Assembly: GCA_963582935.1 (NCBI GenBank)
Contig: CAUZSH010000043.1
Location: 1-18,119 of the forward strand
Length of the DNA stretch: 18,119 bases
Source of the DNA: CAUZSH01 sp963582935
Lineage (GTDB): Bacteria; Pseudomonadota; Gammaproteobacteria; Francisellales; Francisellaceae
Direction of reading: 5' to 3'
Of this stretch, positions 1 to 7,206 are shown one piece after another. Each line of letters starts with the position of its first letter. The first letter of the stretch is position 1. The position numbers were made by a program, and so were the translations under genes. The notes under the pieces are model-generated. The model was not told the DNA's origin. It did not search any database and saw nothing but the letters and a program-made list of their open reading frames with translations.

Positions 1-130
1 GGCTGGGAAATACCTTCCAGCTTCCAAAGGTCGAAGCGCTACGCACAATCTCTCAATGGAGCCGAAAGGCAGCCCTTCTGAGGACTACTCGACCTCGGCT
101 TCGCCTCTCCCTGTCTCGCAGCGAATTTGT
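1..130. other. GC-rich unrecognised edge segment
   Basis: By direct count 73 of 130 bases are G or C, while the DNA that follows is very AT-rich. The segment has short inverted matches (GCTGG/CCAGC near positions 3-21 and GAGG/CCTC around 80-96), so it could be structured. One plus-strand frame is open from the window edge to a TAA near 134-136, but its translation resembles no protein I know. It could be the end of a mobile element, the tail of a gene starting outside the window, or a dispersed repeat. I compared it mentally with 5S rRNA and RNase P RNA and found no match. Confidence 0.35.
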
Positions 131-394
131 TTTTAATGTGAATTTTTATTCATATTTCCTAATCTACATTATAAGGGCATGATATATCAATTATCTATGA
201 TAGAAGAGTATCGAGACCTTACTGCAGATTCTATAGGGTTTGGGCAATACATAAATTGTTTTACTTTTAGTTATACTAACCAGAAAACATGGTATATTTT
301 TATATTTTCTATATATATTATTTATTACGTGGTACTAGGTGTATTACTTATTATTAATAGTTTGATAATACCCAACTCGAATATATAAAATATT
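131..394. other. AT-rich intergenic stretch with a doubtful small ORF
   Basis: This stretch lies between the GC-rich edge and the 3' end of the efflux gene. It contains one plus-strand reading frame at 179-388 (69 codons) that would encode a Tyr/Ile-rich peptide with a hydrophobic C-terminal half. The frame could arise by chance in such AT-rich DNA, and its only ribosome-binding candidate (AAGGGC) sits almost against the ATG. I see no terminator hairpin for the efflux gene that ends at 395. Confidence 0.3.
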
Positions 395-1570
395 TCATTG
401 TTTATTTACTAAAGTAAACCAAATACTATACATAAGAAGTGCTACAACAAATAGTGTTCCTGATAACGGTAGTGCCGTAATACTTGAAAATGTTGAAATA
501 AAAGCACTACTAGCCATACTACCCATGAAGCATAAAAAACCTATACAAGCACCACAAATTCCTGCGATATTTGCAAATGGCTGCTGACATGTTGCTATTG
601 CTTTATAGAATATTCCAGCCCCCCCTAATTGAATAATAAAAAGTGGTATCATTAATGTCCATACATTAAATACTCCAAATAGAGCAAATAATAACATTGA
701 AAAACTTGCTAGTGTTATTATAGATAGTCCTATAATAAATAAATGATAGTTGCTTAATATATTAGAAAGGTATCTGCTAACTATTGTTCCAATGATAAAG
801 CTCGAAGCTGTAGCTAGAACAATCCATCCATAAGTAATCACTGAGTAGCCAAGAGCAGACTGAATTAAAAATGGTAACTCAACACTCATGGCCATTGTTG
901 CGCTAATAAAACCAATAGCTATAGCAATATGAGCAATAAATTGTTTATTAGATATAATATGAAAGTAATTTTTAAAAGTAAATTTAATTTGTAATGAGTT
1001 TGGTTTATGTTGAATAGGTCTTGTCTCTGGTAATAAAAAATATATTATATTTACAGCTAATATCCCAATTATAGATAGAAAAATAAAATTATAACGCCAA
1101 CCACTATAATGTTGAATATAGCTGCCTATTAAGGGGGCAATAATTGGAATAATAGACCAAGTTATTAATTGGTAGGATGCAATTTTTTCTAGTGACTTTC
1201 CTGTAAATATGTCTCTTGTAATTGCTCTACTTACTACACTACAGCTTCCCCCTCCGACACCTGCTAGAAACCGCAACCAGAGTAGTTGATCAATATTTAC
1301 TACAAATATACTTAGAATATTCATTAATAGAAAAAAAAGTATACCAAAAAGTAAAATAGGTTTCCTTCCAAAGTAATCAGATAGTGGACCATAAAATAAT
1401 TGTGAAACTGCAAATCCACCTAAAAATAAACTCAGTGTAAGTTGAACAGAAGTCTGAGTAGCAATTAAGTCTTGAGCGATGTATGGAAACGATGGAAGAT
1501 ATATGTCTGTTGACATTTGTAATATTAATAATAAAAAGATTGTGATTGCTGCAATAAGTGTCTTAGGCAT
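395..1570 (-). CDS. Bcr/CflA-family MFS drug efflux transporter
   Basis: A 391-residue polytopic inner-membrane protein predicted to export small toxic compounds by proton antiport. The N-terminus has the Bcr/CflA signature STDIYLPSFP (residues 20-29), followed by MFS motif A, GPLSDYFGRKP (61-71), between TM2 and TM3. A motif-B-like LRFLAGVGGG segment follows, and about 12 hydrophobic segments fill the length, which is normal for the family. The start is supported by AAAGG about ten bases upstream of the ATG. Base composition (about one third GC by eye) is clearly lower than that of ffh next door, suggesting acquisition by transfer. A promoter with an internal palindrome lies just upstream. 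The drug specificity (bicyclomycin, chloramphenicol, sulfonamide or another) cannot be read from the sequence. Confidence 0.9.
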   Translation of the reverse strand: MPKTLIAAITIFLLLILQMSTDIYLPSFPYIAQDLIATQTSVQLTLSLFLGGFAVSQLFYGPLSDYFGRKPILLFGILFFLLMNILSIFVVNIDQLLWLRFLAGVGGGSCSVVSRAITRDIFTGKSLEKIASYQLITWSIIPIIAPLIGSYIQHYSGWRYNFIFLSIIGILAVNIIYFLLPETRPIQHKPNSLQIKFTFKNYFHIISNKQFIAHIAIAIGFISATMAMSVELPFLIQSALGYSVITYGWIVLATASSFIIGTIVSRYLSNILSNYHLFIIGLSIITLASFSMLLFALFGVFNVWTLMIPLFIIQLGGAGIFYKAIATCQQPFANIAGICGACIGFLCFMGSMASSAFISTFSSITALPLSGTLFVVALLMYSIWFTLVNKQ

Positions 1571-1942
1571 TTATTTAGACCTTTCTATTGGATAATAAGT
1601 AATTATAATTGTGATTGTAATCACTTTCCAGTGGAGCTCGAAATGATTTCAAAAAACTATAACAAGATAATTGCTCATAATATCAGATGTTTATAGAGGT
1701 ATCAGACTAAAATTAGACATTTTATTGAATGTATATAATCTAGAATAGAGAGCTAATTGAATATAAATAGATCATATTTATCCTGGATTTTTAATATAAT
1801 TAAATTAAAGGGATCGATTTTTTTCATAAAAAGTATAGGCTCTGTTTTTTATAAAGAATGGAACTCAATAAGTTAAATTTTAGGGTCTATGCTGACTGAA
1901 ATTTAATTGATATATAAAAGAAAATAGTAAATAGTCGCCGGT
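1571..1942. other. AT-rich intergenic region, possible regulator remnant
   Basis: This 372-base gap between the efflux gene and ffh holds the efflux promoter and operator. It also holds a short plus-strand frame at 1643-1696 (17 codons, MISKNYNKIIAHNIRCL) preceded by a good GTGGAG Shine-Dalgarno six bases from its ATG. A start with a good ribosome site, divergent from an efflux gene and cut off after 17 codons, could be the beginning of a destroyed regulator gene. No helix-turn-helix is visible in what remains, and the downstream bases are full of stops in all frames. No ffh terminator hairpin is apparent. Confidence 0.3.
1602..1630 (-). promoter_or_regulatory. Efflux gene promoter with a dyad in the spacer
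   Basis: On the minus strand, TGGAAA (1630-1625, 4/6 to the -35 consensus) and TATAAT (1607-1602, perfect) are separated by 17 bp. The spacer contains the dyad GTGATT-N2-AATCAC at 1611-1624. A symmetric site between -35 and -10 is a classic repressor position, so the transporter is probably controlled by a dimeric regulator. The regulator is not identified in the window. The promoter and operator roles are inference; the palindrome itself is seen directly. Confidence 0.5.
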
Positions 1943-3337
1943 TTAAAAAGGTCGCTTTCCCCCGCCAGGCATCATTCCTGGTGGTAATTGGCCACCGCGC
2001 CCGCCGCCCATCGCAGACATCATCTTTGCCATGCCGCCTTTCCCTTTCATCTTTTTCATCATTTTTTGCATTTGCATAAACTGCTTCAACATACGATTCA
2101 CATCTTGAACTTCTGTTCCTGAACCTGTCGCAATACGTTTTTTTCGTGATCCTTTAATCAGGTCAGGCTTACGTCTTTCTAGTTTTGTCATGGAGTTAAT
2201 AATCGCCTCCATCCTCACAAACATGCCATCATTCACTTTATCTTTAACATTATCCGCGACATTCCCCATGCCTGGCAACTTGTCCATCATGCCAGAAACG
2301 CCACCCATTTTTTTCATTTGTTGCAATTGATCCTTAAAGTCTTCGAGGTCAAAGCCTTTGCCCTTTTTAAGCTTCTTAACCATCTTATCTGCTTTTTGAC
2401 GATCAACTTTTTGCTCAACTTCTTCAATAAGAGATAAAATGTCCCCCATACCTAAAATACGAGATGCCATCCGATCCGGATAAAAGGCCTCTAATGCATC
2501 TGTTTTTTCACCCACCCCGATAAATTTAATCGGTTTGCCTGTAATCTGGCGAATAGACAACGCCGCACCACCACGGGCATCACCATCTGCTTTCGTCAAA
2601 ATAACACCAGTAAGTGGCAAGGCTTCATCAAATGATTTCGCCGTATTTGCCGCATCTTGACCTGTCATGCTGTCTACAATAAACAGTGTTTCTACCGGGT
2701 TTACCGCTTTATGTAGCGCCTTGATCTCCGACATCATTTCATCATCAACATGAAGACGACCGGCAGTATCCACAATCAAGACATCCACAACATCTCGTTT
2801 TGCTTGTTCAACAGCCGCTTTCGCAATCTTAATTGGGTTTTGATCTGCAGTTGAAGGGAAAAATTCAACCTCAATATCACGAGCCAATGTTTTTAATTGC
2901 TCGATCGCCGCTGGACGATAGACATCCACACTGGCAACCATCACTTTTTTATTTTCTTTTTCCTTCAATAATTTTGCCAATTTTGCCGTGGTCGTGGTTT
3001 TACCTGAACCCTGAAGGCCTGCCATTAAAATCACAACCGGAGGCTGAGCTTTGAGGTTTAAACTCTCATTCGACTCACCCATAATTTTTTCAAGCTGCTT
3101 TTGAACAACTTTAATAAACGCTTGTCCTGGGGTTAAGCTCTGCATCACAGACTTACCCAGCGCCTCTTCACGAATATCATTCACAAACTGTTTGACAACG
3201 CTCAGCGCCACATCCGCTTCTAGCAACGCCATACGCACATCACGCAAGGCATGCTGGATGTTTTCTTCTGTAAGTCTACCTTGCCCTGTAACTTTATTCA
3301 GTGTGACCGACAAGCGATCAGATAAATTCTTAAACAT
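1943..3337 (-). CDS. ffh: Signal recognition particle protein Ffh
   Basis: The GTPase of the bacterial signal recognition particle. It binds 4.5S RNA and signal or membrane-anchor sequences as they leave the ribosome and delivers the complex to FtsY at the inner membrane. It has 464 residues, a typical length. The N domain covers about residues 1-90. The G domain has the P-loop GLQGSGKT (107-114), DTAGR (190-194) and TKADG (248-252). The methionine-rich M domain (about 300-464) contains GSRKKRIATGSG for RNA binding and a repetitive Met/Lys/Gly tail. The start is supported by AAGGG about ten bases upstream of the ATG. In many gammaproteobacteria ffh sits beside rpsP-rimM-trmD-rplS; those genes are absent here and the downstream side is AT-rich DNA with the efflux gene. 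Confidence 0.97.
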   Translation of the reverse strand: MFKNLSDRLSVTLNKVTGQGRLTEENIQHALRDVRMALLEADVALSVVKQFVNDIREEALGKSVMQSLTPGQAFIKVVQKQLEKIMGESNESLNLKAQPPVVILMAGLQGSGKTTTTAKLAKLLKEKENKKVMVASVDVYRPAAIEQLKTLARDIEVEFFPSTADQNPIKIAKAAVEQAKRDVVDVLIVDTAGRLHVDDEMMSEIKALHKAVNPVETLFIVDSMTGQDAANTAKSFDEALPLTGVILTKADGDARGGAALSIRQITGKPIKFIGVGEKTDALEAFYPDRMASRILGMGDILSLIEEVEQKVDRQKADKMVKKLKKGKGFDLEDFKDQLQQMKKMGGVSGMMDKLPGMGNVADNVKDKVNDGMFVRMEAIINSMTKLERRKPDLIKGSRKKRIATGSGTEVQDVNRMLKQFMQMQKMMKKMKGKGGMAKMMSAMGGGRGGQLPPGMMPGGGKRPF

Positions 3338-3395
3338 AAATAATACCCTTTATTTGAAAAACCGCATAATGAACATGGTTTTTTACCGTATCTAT

Positions 3396-3401
3396 ATTAT
3401 A
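3396..3401 (-). promoter_or_regulatory. Candidate -10 element for ffh
   Basis: A perfect TATAAT is present on the minus strand about 60 bases upstream of the ffh start, in the 151-bp divergent gap. No convincing -35 hexamer stands 16-18 bp upstream, so the assignment rests on the -10 box and its position only. Confidence 0.35.
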
Positions 3402-3488
3402 CTTGAGCAGTATGGATAGAAAAGCCTAAATCCATAAAATACAGGATTATTCCTGACAATGTCAACGCACTAACGAAAGGAAACCGTC

Positions 3489-4694
3489 ATGCTTTCGCTA
3501 CGTCAACAGAAAATGCAACTTCTAATCGCTGCCGAGATGGGTGATGCTTTCGCTCAGTTTCAATTGGGCAAACTTTATAAAGAAGGGGACAAGCAAACAC
3601 CGCCTAACCACATTGCTGCAAAGAGATGGCTTACCATGGCCCATCAAAATGGCTACCAAGAAGCCATCAATGATCTTGAAAATATTGCTGTTTTTGAACT
3701 ACCACAACATATAAACAATGAAAGACTAAACCGTTCTCTCTCCCATATATCTCCACAAAACGATATTGAAATAATTGAGATAGGAAGCCATAAGCTGGCA
3801 TCACACCGCTTAAATTCTACTGGTCAAACCCATGAAATTAAATCGACAACACCCATAGATGCAAGAGAATACAGTGAGCTCTTAAACTATATTCCTGAGG
3901 ACCTAGTGCGCTCACTACAAGCCATAATTGGTATGCCTCAAATCAAAAGACAGCTGATAAAACTTATTATTCAATTTGGCAAAACCATCCAAACCTTGCC
4001 AAAAGGAATGCAGGCAAATATCACCAAAAACAACCTCCACTGCTTACTTATTGGTGGCATTGGATCAGGGAAAACAGCCATTGCAACCGTCATCAGCCAG
4101 GTTCTCTCATATGCTGGCGTACTCAAAAGTGATCAAATATTAACGCTTGACCTAAGCCTTCTTGCCAATAAAACCCGACAAGACATCCAGCATTTGATTC
4201 ATCATTATGCACAACAAGCCTCCCATGCCACATTATTGCTAACAGGTTTAGCGGCAATTGAAGAATACCCACGCTCTTATCACTATGTTTCTGAATCTAT
4301 CTGCGAAATACTTAGCCAAAACCCCTATCAAAATATGATTGTCTGTTGTGCAACCCAGCAAGACGTTGACAACTTATTTGAAATTAATATCCAACTCTCT
4401 CAATACTTTAAGCAAAGCTTTACCTTTCATGACCGAACAGAAAAAGAGTTATACGAATACTATCTACAGCTATTAGCCGCTGAAAGCCTCACGACGACAA
4501 TTGATGTACTTCCGTATATTGAAGAACGAATTTATACCGATTATCAAGAACTCGGCCCTACACAGGTCAATGAACACTATATTGAAAGAATGTTAAAGCA
4601 ACATAAAAAATGTTTCGAGCGAAGACAAAATGAAGCTGAAGGGCTACATGGAAGTCCACGAACAAATGCGATTGAGCTCTGCGACGTTGCGTAA
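3489..4694 (+). CDS. Sel1-repeat protein with degenerate CbbX/SpoVK-type AAA+ domain
   Basis: A 401-residue cytoplasmic protein of unknown role. Residues about 14-60 read as one Sel1-like (TPR-related) repeat (GDAFAQFQLGKLY...AAKRWLTMAHQNG), usually a protein-interaction module. Residues about 138-335 follow the CbbX/SpoVK AAA+ layout: an LQAIIGM...IKRQL lead-in, Walker A GGIGSGKT (189-196), then LLLTG at 249-253 where the family has a hydrophobic run plus DE, then NIQLSQYF (300-307) where the family has NPGL.SRF. Walker A is thus intact, but both Walker B acidic residues and the arginine of the RF motif are missing. This suggests a nucleotide-binding protein with little or no hydrolysis. AAAGGA 8 bases upstream supports the start. 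The gene is 88 bp upstream of the alpha-subunit gene and in the same direction, so co-transcription is possible. The family assignment is my alignment by eye. Confidence 0.75.
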   Translation: MLSLRQQKMQLLIAAEMGDAFAQFQLGKLYKEGDKQTPPNHIAAKRWLTMAHQNGYQEAINDLENIAVFELPQHINNERLNRSLSHISPQNDIEIIEIGSHKLASHRLNSTGQTHEIKSTTPIDAREYSELLNYIPEDLVRSLQAIIGMPQIKRQLIKLIIQFGKTIQTLPKGMQANITKNNLHCLLIGGIGSGKTAIATVISQVLSYAGVLKSDQILTLDLSLLANKTRQDIQHLIHHYAQQASHATLLLTGLAAIEEYPRSYHYVSESICEILSQNPYQNMIVCCATQQDVDNLFEINIQLSQYFKQSFTFHDRTEKELYEYYLQLLAAESLTTTIDVLPYIEERIYTDYQELGPTQVNEHYIERMLKQHKKCFERRQNEAEGLHGSPRTNAIELCDVA

Positions 4695-4782
4695 CTATGT
4701 ATTCTCCCCACTTTTTATTATATATTTCGTGCATTTTTGGATCAAAATCGTTAGAATGTCGTAGTTTTTCGTTTAATAATTA

Positions 4783-5757
4783 ATGGTCAATCATATTATG
4801 GAATTAGAATATCTTTTACACCCCACCAACATTAACACAAAAGACAAAGGTGATGCACACACACGTATCACGCTTGAACCCTTAGAACGTGGCTTTGGTT
4901 ACACCCTAGGCTTTGCGCTACGTGAGTGCATGCTTTTTTCATTGTCTGGTTGTTCGTTAACGGCTGTTAGCATCAATAAAAAAACATCTTTATCTAATGA
5001 ACTCAACGCAACAGAAGAACCCATTGATGAAGTTCTTCTAAATATTAAGGGCTTACTCTTCACCTTAGATGATGAAGTGGATGCAGGCACGGCTTCTCTT
5101 AAAAAGAAAGGGAAAGCACAAGCACTAACTGGCGCAGACCTTGTTCTTTCTGAAGGACTGACACTATTAAACCCAGACCACATCATCGCAACACTTGTTG
5201 ATAAAAAAGAGCTTAATATTGAAGCACACATAACCACTGGTCGTGGCTATGTTTCACAAACAGACGTGAATAAAGATGGGTTTTTCATGTTGGATGGTTC
5301 TTATTCACCCATACTTCGCTTCAACTACTCCGTAGAAAATGCGCGTGTCGAACAAAAAACAGACTTAGATAAATTAGTGATCGACATCTCGACAGATGGC
5401 AGCATTTCCCCTGCTGACGCCCTAAGTGAAAGTGCCGTCATGTTGCAAAACATCATGTCTGAATTAGTGGACACAGATGCCGTTGCTGAACGTTTACATG
5501 TAGAAGAAGAACCAGAAATTGATCCATTCCTGTTAAAGCCTGTTGAAGAGCTAGACCTGACTGTCCGCTCTGCTAACTGCCTCAAATCTGAAAATATTCG
5601 CTATATTGGCGAATTGGTTCAACGCACAGAATCTTCATTGCTAAAAACACCAAACTTCGGTAAAAAATCATTAACTGAAATCAAAGAAAAAATCACCGAA
5701 AATGGTTATTCACTCGGAACAATCGTTGATAATTGGCCTGAAGATAATATCCTATAA
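4783..5757 (+). CDS. rpoA2: RNA polymerase alpha subunit, divergent second copy (Francisella alpha2-like)
   Basis: This encodes a full alpha subunit (324 residues; E. coli alpha has 329). The N-terminal dimerisation domain carries LEPLERGFGYTLG and the C-terminal domain carries LTVRSANCLK and FGKKSLTEIK. The residues that bind UP-element DNA in E. coli (R265, N268, C269, G296, K298, S299, E302) are all kept, here as R262, N265, C266, G293, K295, S296 and E299. In the assembly helix the E. coli motif LGNALRRILLSS reads LGFALRECMLFS, so N41 becomes F44 and the assembly-critical R45 becomes E48. The gene is not in a ribosomal-protein operon and is followed directly by a tRNA. This matches the second alpha gene of Francisella, where the polymerase contains an alpha1/alpha2 heterodimer. 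No Shine-Dalgarno is visible before the ATG at 4783 or the alternative ATG at 4798, so the start is uncertain by five codons. The canonical rpoA is expected elsewhere in the genome. Confidence 0.9.
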   Translation: MVNHIMELEYLLHPTNINTKDKGDAHTRITLEPLERGFGYTLGFALRECMLFSLSGCSLTAVSINKKTSLSNELNATEEPIDEVLLNIKGLLFTLDDEVDAGTASLKKKGKAQALTGADLVLSEGLTLLNPDHIIATLVDKKELNIEAHITTGRGYVSQTDVNKDGFFMLDGSYSPILRFNYSVENARVEQKTDLDKLVIDISTDGSISPADALSESAVMLQNIMSELVDTDAVAERLHVEEEPEIDPFLLKPVEELDLTVRSANCLKSENIRYIGELVQRTESSLLKTPNFGKKSLTEIKEKITENGYSLGTIVDNWPEDNIL

Positions 5758-5763
5758 ATCTAT

Positions 5764-5791
5764 TTGACATCATTATAAGCGCGTTTATAAT
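5764..5791 (+). promoter_or_regulatory. Consensus sigma-70 promoter of tRNA-Leu
   Basis: TTGACA at 5764-5769 and TATAAT at 5786-5791, both perfect hexamers, are separated by 16 bp. The -35 box begins only six bases after the alpha-subunit stop codon. Transcription would start near 5798, giving a leader of about 17 bases before the mature tRNA. Confidence 0.85.
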
Positions 5792-5814
5792 GAACCCCAT
5801 ATATGATCCATTTT

Positions 5815-5901
5815 GCCAGCGTGATGAAATTGGTATACATAGGGGATTCAAAATCCCCCGTCTTCACGGACGTGCCGGTTCGAGTCCGGCCGCTGGTACC
5901 A
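5815..5901 (+). tRNA. tRNA-Leu (anticodon CAA)
   Basis: An 87-nt cloverleaf with an encoded 3' CCA. The acceptor arm is GCCAGCG/CGCTGGT, closing with a G-U pair at 1-72. The anticodon stem GGGGA/TCCCC encloses TTCAAAA, giving anticodon CAA, which reads UUG codons. A class-II long variable arm (CGTC-TTCACG-GACG) and the T arm GCCGG-TTCGAGT-CCGGC follow. The long variable arm and these loop sequences are as in other bacterial leucine tRNAs. It is a single-gene unit with its own promoter and terminator. Confidence 0.95.
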
Positions 5902-5924
5902 CCTTTAAATCAATAAATATCGTC

Positions 5925-5946
5925 AAGCACCTCTGGGTGCTTTTTT
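5925..5946 (+). terminator. Rho-independent terminator after tRNA-Leu
   Basis: A 7-bp stem AAGCACC/GGTGCTT with a 4-base loop (TCTG) runs into six T residues (5941-5946). It sits 24 bases after the tRNA CCA end. The T run overlaps the stop codon of the opposing lipoprotein gene, so it mainly serves the plus strand. Confidence 0.85.
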
Positions 5947-6361
5947 ATTGCTTAAATAAACCCTTTGTTGTCAAAACACCCAGCACATAGTAGGTTTTGG
6001 CTAATGCCTCGGTAGCACTCGGAGTCGCACCGACAATATGCCCCACCTGATCTACACGCAGTTTTTCCTCAAAGCCATCACCTTTCACTACAAAAGTGCC
6101 AGCCTTTACATTCACATCAAAAATACTACCCATCGTTCCTGTACAAGTATCTCGTGTGGCAAACATGAGAATATCGCTATTATTAATATGAGCAATCTCC
6201 GTAATATAAGTAGAAGCTTCTCTTTCCTTGATGGCGTCACATTTAAACTGAATTTGATTTAATGTGGTACCCTGTGGAGTTTCACTTTTATTTGATTGAC
6301 CTGCACAACCCGCTAAAAAAACGGATACGGCGATCACTGGCAGAATTAATATAGACTTCAT
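5945..6361 (-). CDS. Small orphan lipoprotein
   Basis: A 138-residue protein with a short signal peptide and a lipobox LAGC, so Cys19 should be lipidated and the protein membrane-anchored in the envelope. The retained residue after Cys19 is Ala, not Asp, which favours transport to the outer membrane by the Lol system (inference). The mature part has two further cysteines, in FKCDAI and RDTCTG, which could form a disulfide. I do not recognise a family. The ribosome site AGAGG lies 8 bases upstream of the ATG. The gene faces the tRNA terminator and is transcribed away from the PAP2 gene. Confidence 0.8.
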   Translation of the reverse strand: MKSILILPVIAVSVFLAGCAGQSNKSETPQGTTLNQIQFKCDAIKEREASTYITEIAHINNSDILMFATRDTCTGTMGSIFDVNVKAGTFVVKGDGFEEKLRVDQVGHIVGATPSATEALAKTYYVLGVLTTKGLFKQ

Positions 6362-6386
6362 TGCTTGCCTCTTAAATTAGTTACGG

Positions 6387-6416
6387 TATATAAAATACTG
6401 TAAACCTCAACGTCAA
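6387..6416 (-). promoter_or_regulatory. Candidate promoter of the lipoprotein gene
   Basis: On the minus strand, TTGACG (6416-6411, 5/6) and TATATA (6392-6387, 4/6) are separated by 18 bp and lie about 26 bases before the start codon. The match is moderate and the position is sensible. Confidence 0.45.
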
Positions 6417-6533
6417 AACTTGCAACTTAGTCTGAAAATTAATCGTGTTTTTGCTAAATAAGGGTGCCATCAGGTAGAGTCTAACAAAAAATTCATAGAT
6501 AATATTCAAAACCTCACACAACAAAATTGAACC

Positions 6534-7193
6534 ATGAAAAAAAATAAAACCCTTGCTAACTTAATTTTCCACACGGTCTACTGGACAATTGTGAGCAGCA
6601 TCATATTTGTGATTTGCTATTTATTTTTTGATATTCCCATTGCTAACTACTTCCACGACCACTCAAACACTTTCACCACAGCGCTCGGTAAAATTATTGC
6701 CAAAGTCTTTGATCCAAATGTATGGATTGTTGTCATGATTATTGTCGCAAGTTATTCCTGCTACCTTGTCTTTATTAAGAAAAGTTTTAGCCCTAGAGCA
6801 CAAAAATGGCTCACCATCAGTCTTAGCCTAATTATTGCTATTGGCATTACTGGGGTGCTTAAAATTGTATTGGGACGCTACCGCCCAGTGGCATTATTTA
6901 ATAGTGGATTGTATGGTTTTACCTTTGAAGGCACATTCCGCAAAGCGAACTCAACCCCATCAGGGCACGTAGCACTTGCTTTCGCAGGATTTATGGCCAT
7001 TGCATCTTGCCTTGAAAAAAGAAAATGGTTGTACTTTGCAGTCGTGATTTCTATTCTTATTGCCATCAGTCGAATTATTACTTCAAAGCACTATCTTGGG
7101 GATGTTATTCTTGGAGCCTACGTAGGGCTGCTTTCCTTCTACTGGGGGAAATATATTGCTCGTAAATTTGTTACGTATAAGCAAGTGAGATAG
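6534..7193 (+). CDS. PAP2-family membrane phosphatase
   Basis: A 219-residue inner-membrane protein with about six hydrophobic segments and the complete PAP2 active site. Motif 1 is K110-X6-RP (KIVLGRYRP), motif 2 is PSGH at 142-145, and motif 3 is SR-X5-H-X3-D at 179-190. His145 and His186 are the expected nucleophile and proton donor, acting on a lipid phosphate at the periplasmic face. Candidate substrates are undecaprenyl pyrophosphate, phosphatidylglycerol phosphate and lipid A phosphates; Francisella relatives carry LpxE and LpxF of this superfamily, but the sequence alone does not decide between them. The ribosome site is weak. The gene converges with accA with a 13-bp gap, in which GAGATA/TATCTC (7187-7206) could form a short hairpin. 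Confidence 0.88.
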   Translation: MKKNKTLANLIFHTVYWTIVSSIIFVICYLFFDIPIANYFHDHSNTFTTALGKIIAKVFDPNVWIVVMIIVASYSCYLVFIKKSFSPRAQKWLTISLSLIIAIGITGVLKIVLGRYRPVALFNSGLYGFTFEGTFRKANSTPSGHVALAFAGFMAIASCLEKRKWLYFAVVISILIAISRIITSKHYLGDVILGAYVGLLSFYWGKYIARKFVTYKQVR

Positions 7194-7206
7194 TTTTAGG
7201 TATCTC

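Noticed and set aside
1..130. The GC-rich edge as 5S rRNA, RNase P RNA or a diversity-generating retroelement repeat
   Set aside because: No conserved RNA landmarks matched from memory, and no reverse transcriptase or variable/template repeat pair exists in the window.
179..388. A 69-codon plus-strand frame encoding a hydrophobic Tyr/Ile-rich peptide
   Set aside because: Very AT-rich DNA, a poorly placed ribosome site and no recognisable family; kept only as a note in the intergenic entry.
5790..5990. A plus-strand frame running through the tRNA
   Set aside because: It is entirely explained by the tRNA-Leu gene and its terminator.
7187..7206. GAGATA/TATCTC between the PAP2 gene and accA as a bidirectional terminator
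   Set aside because: The stem is only six AT-rich base pairs with an eight-base loop and no T run on either side.
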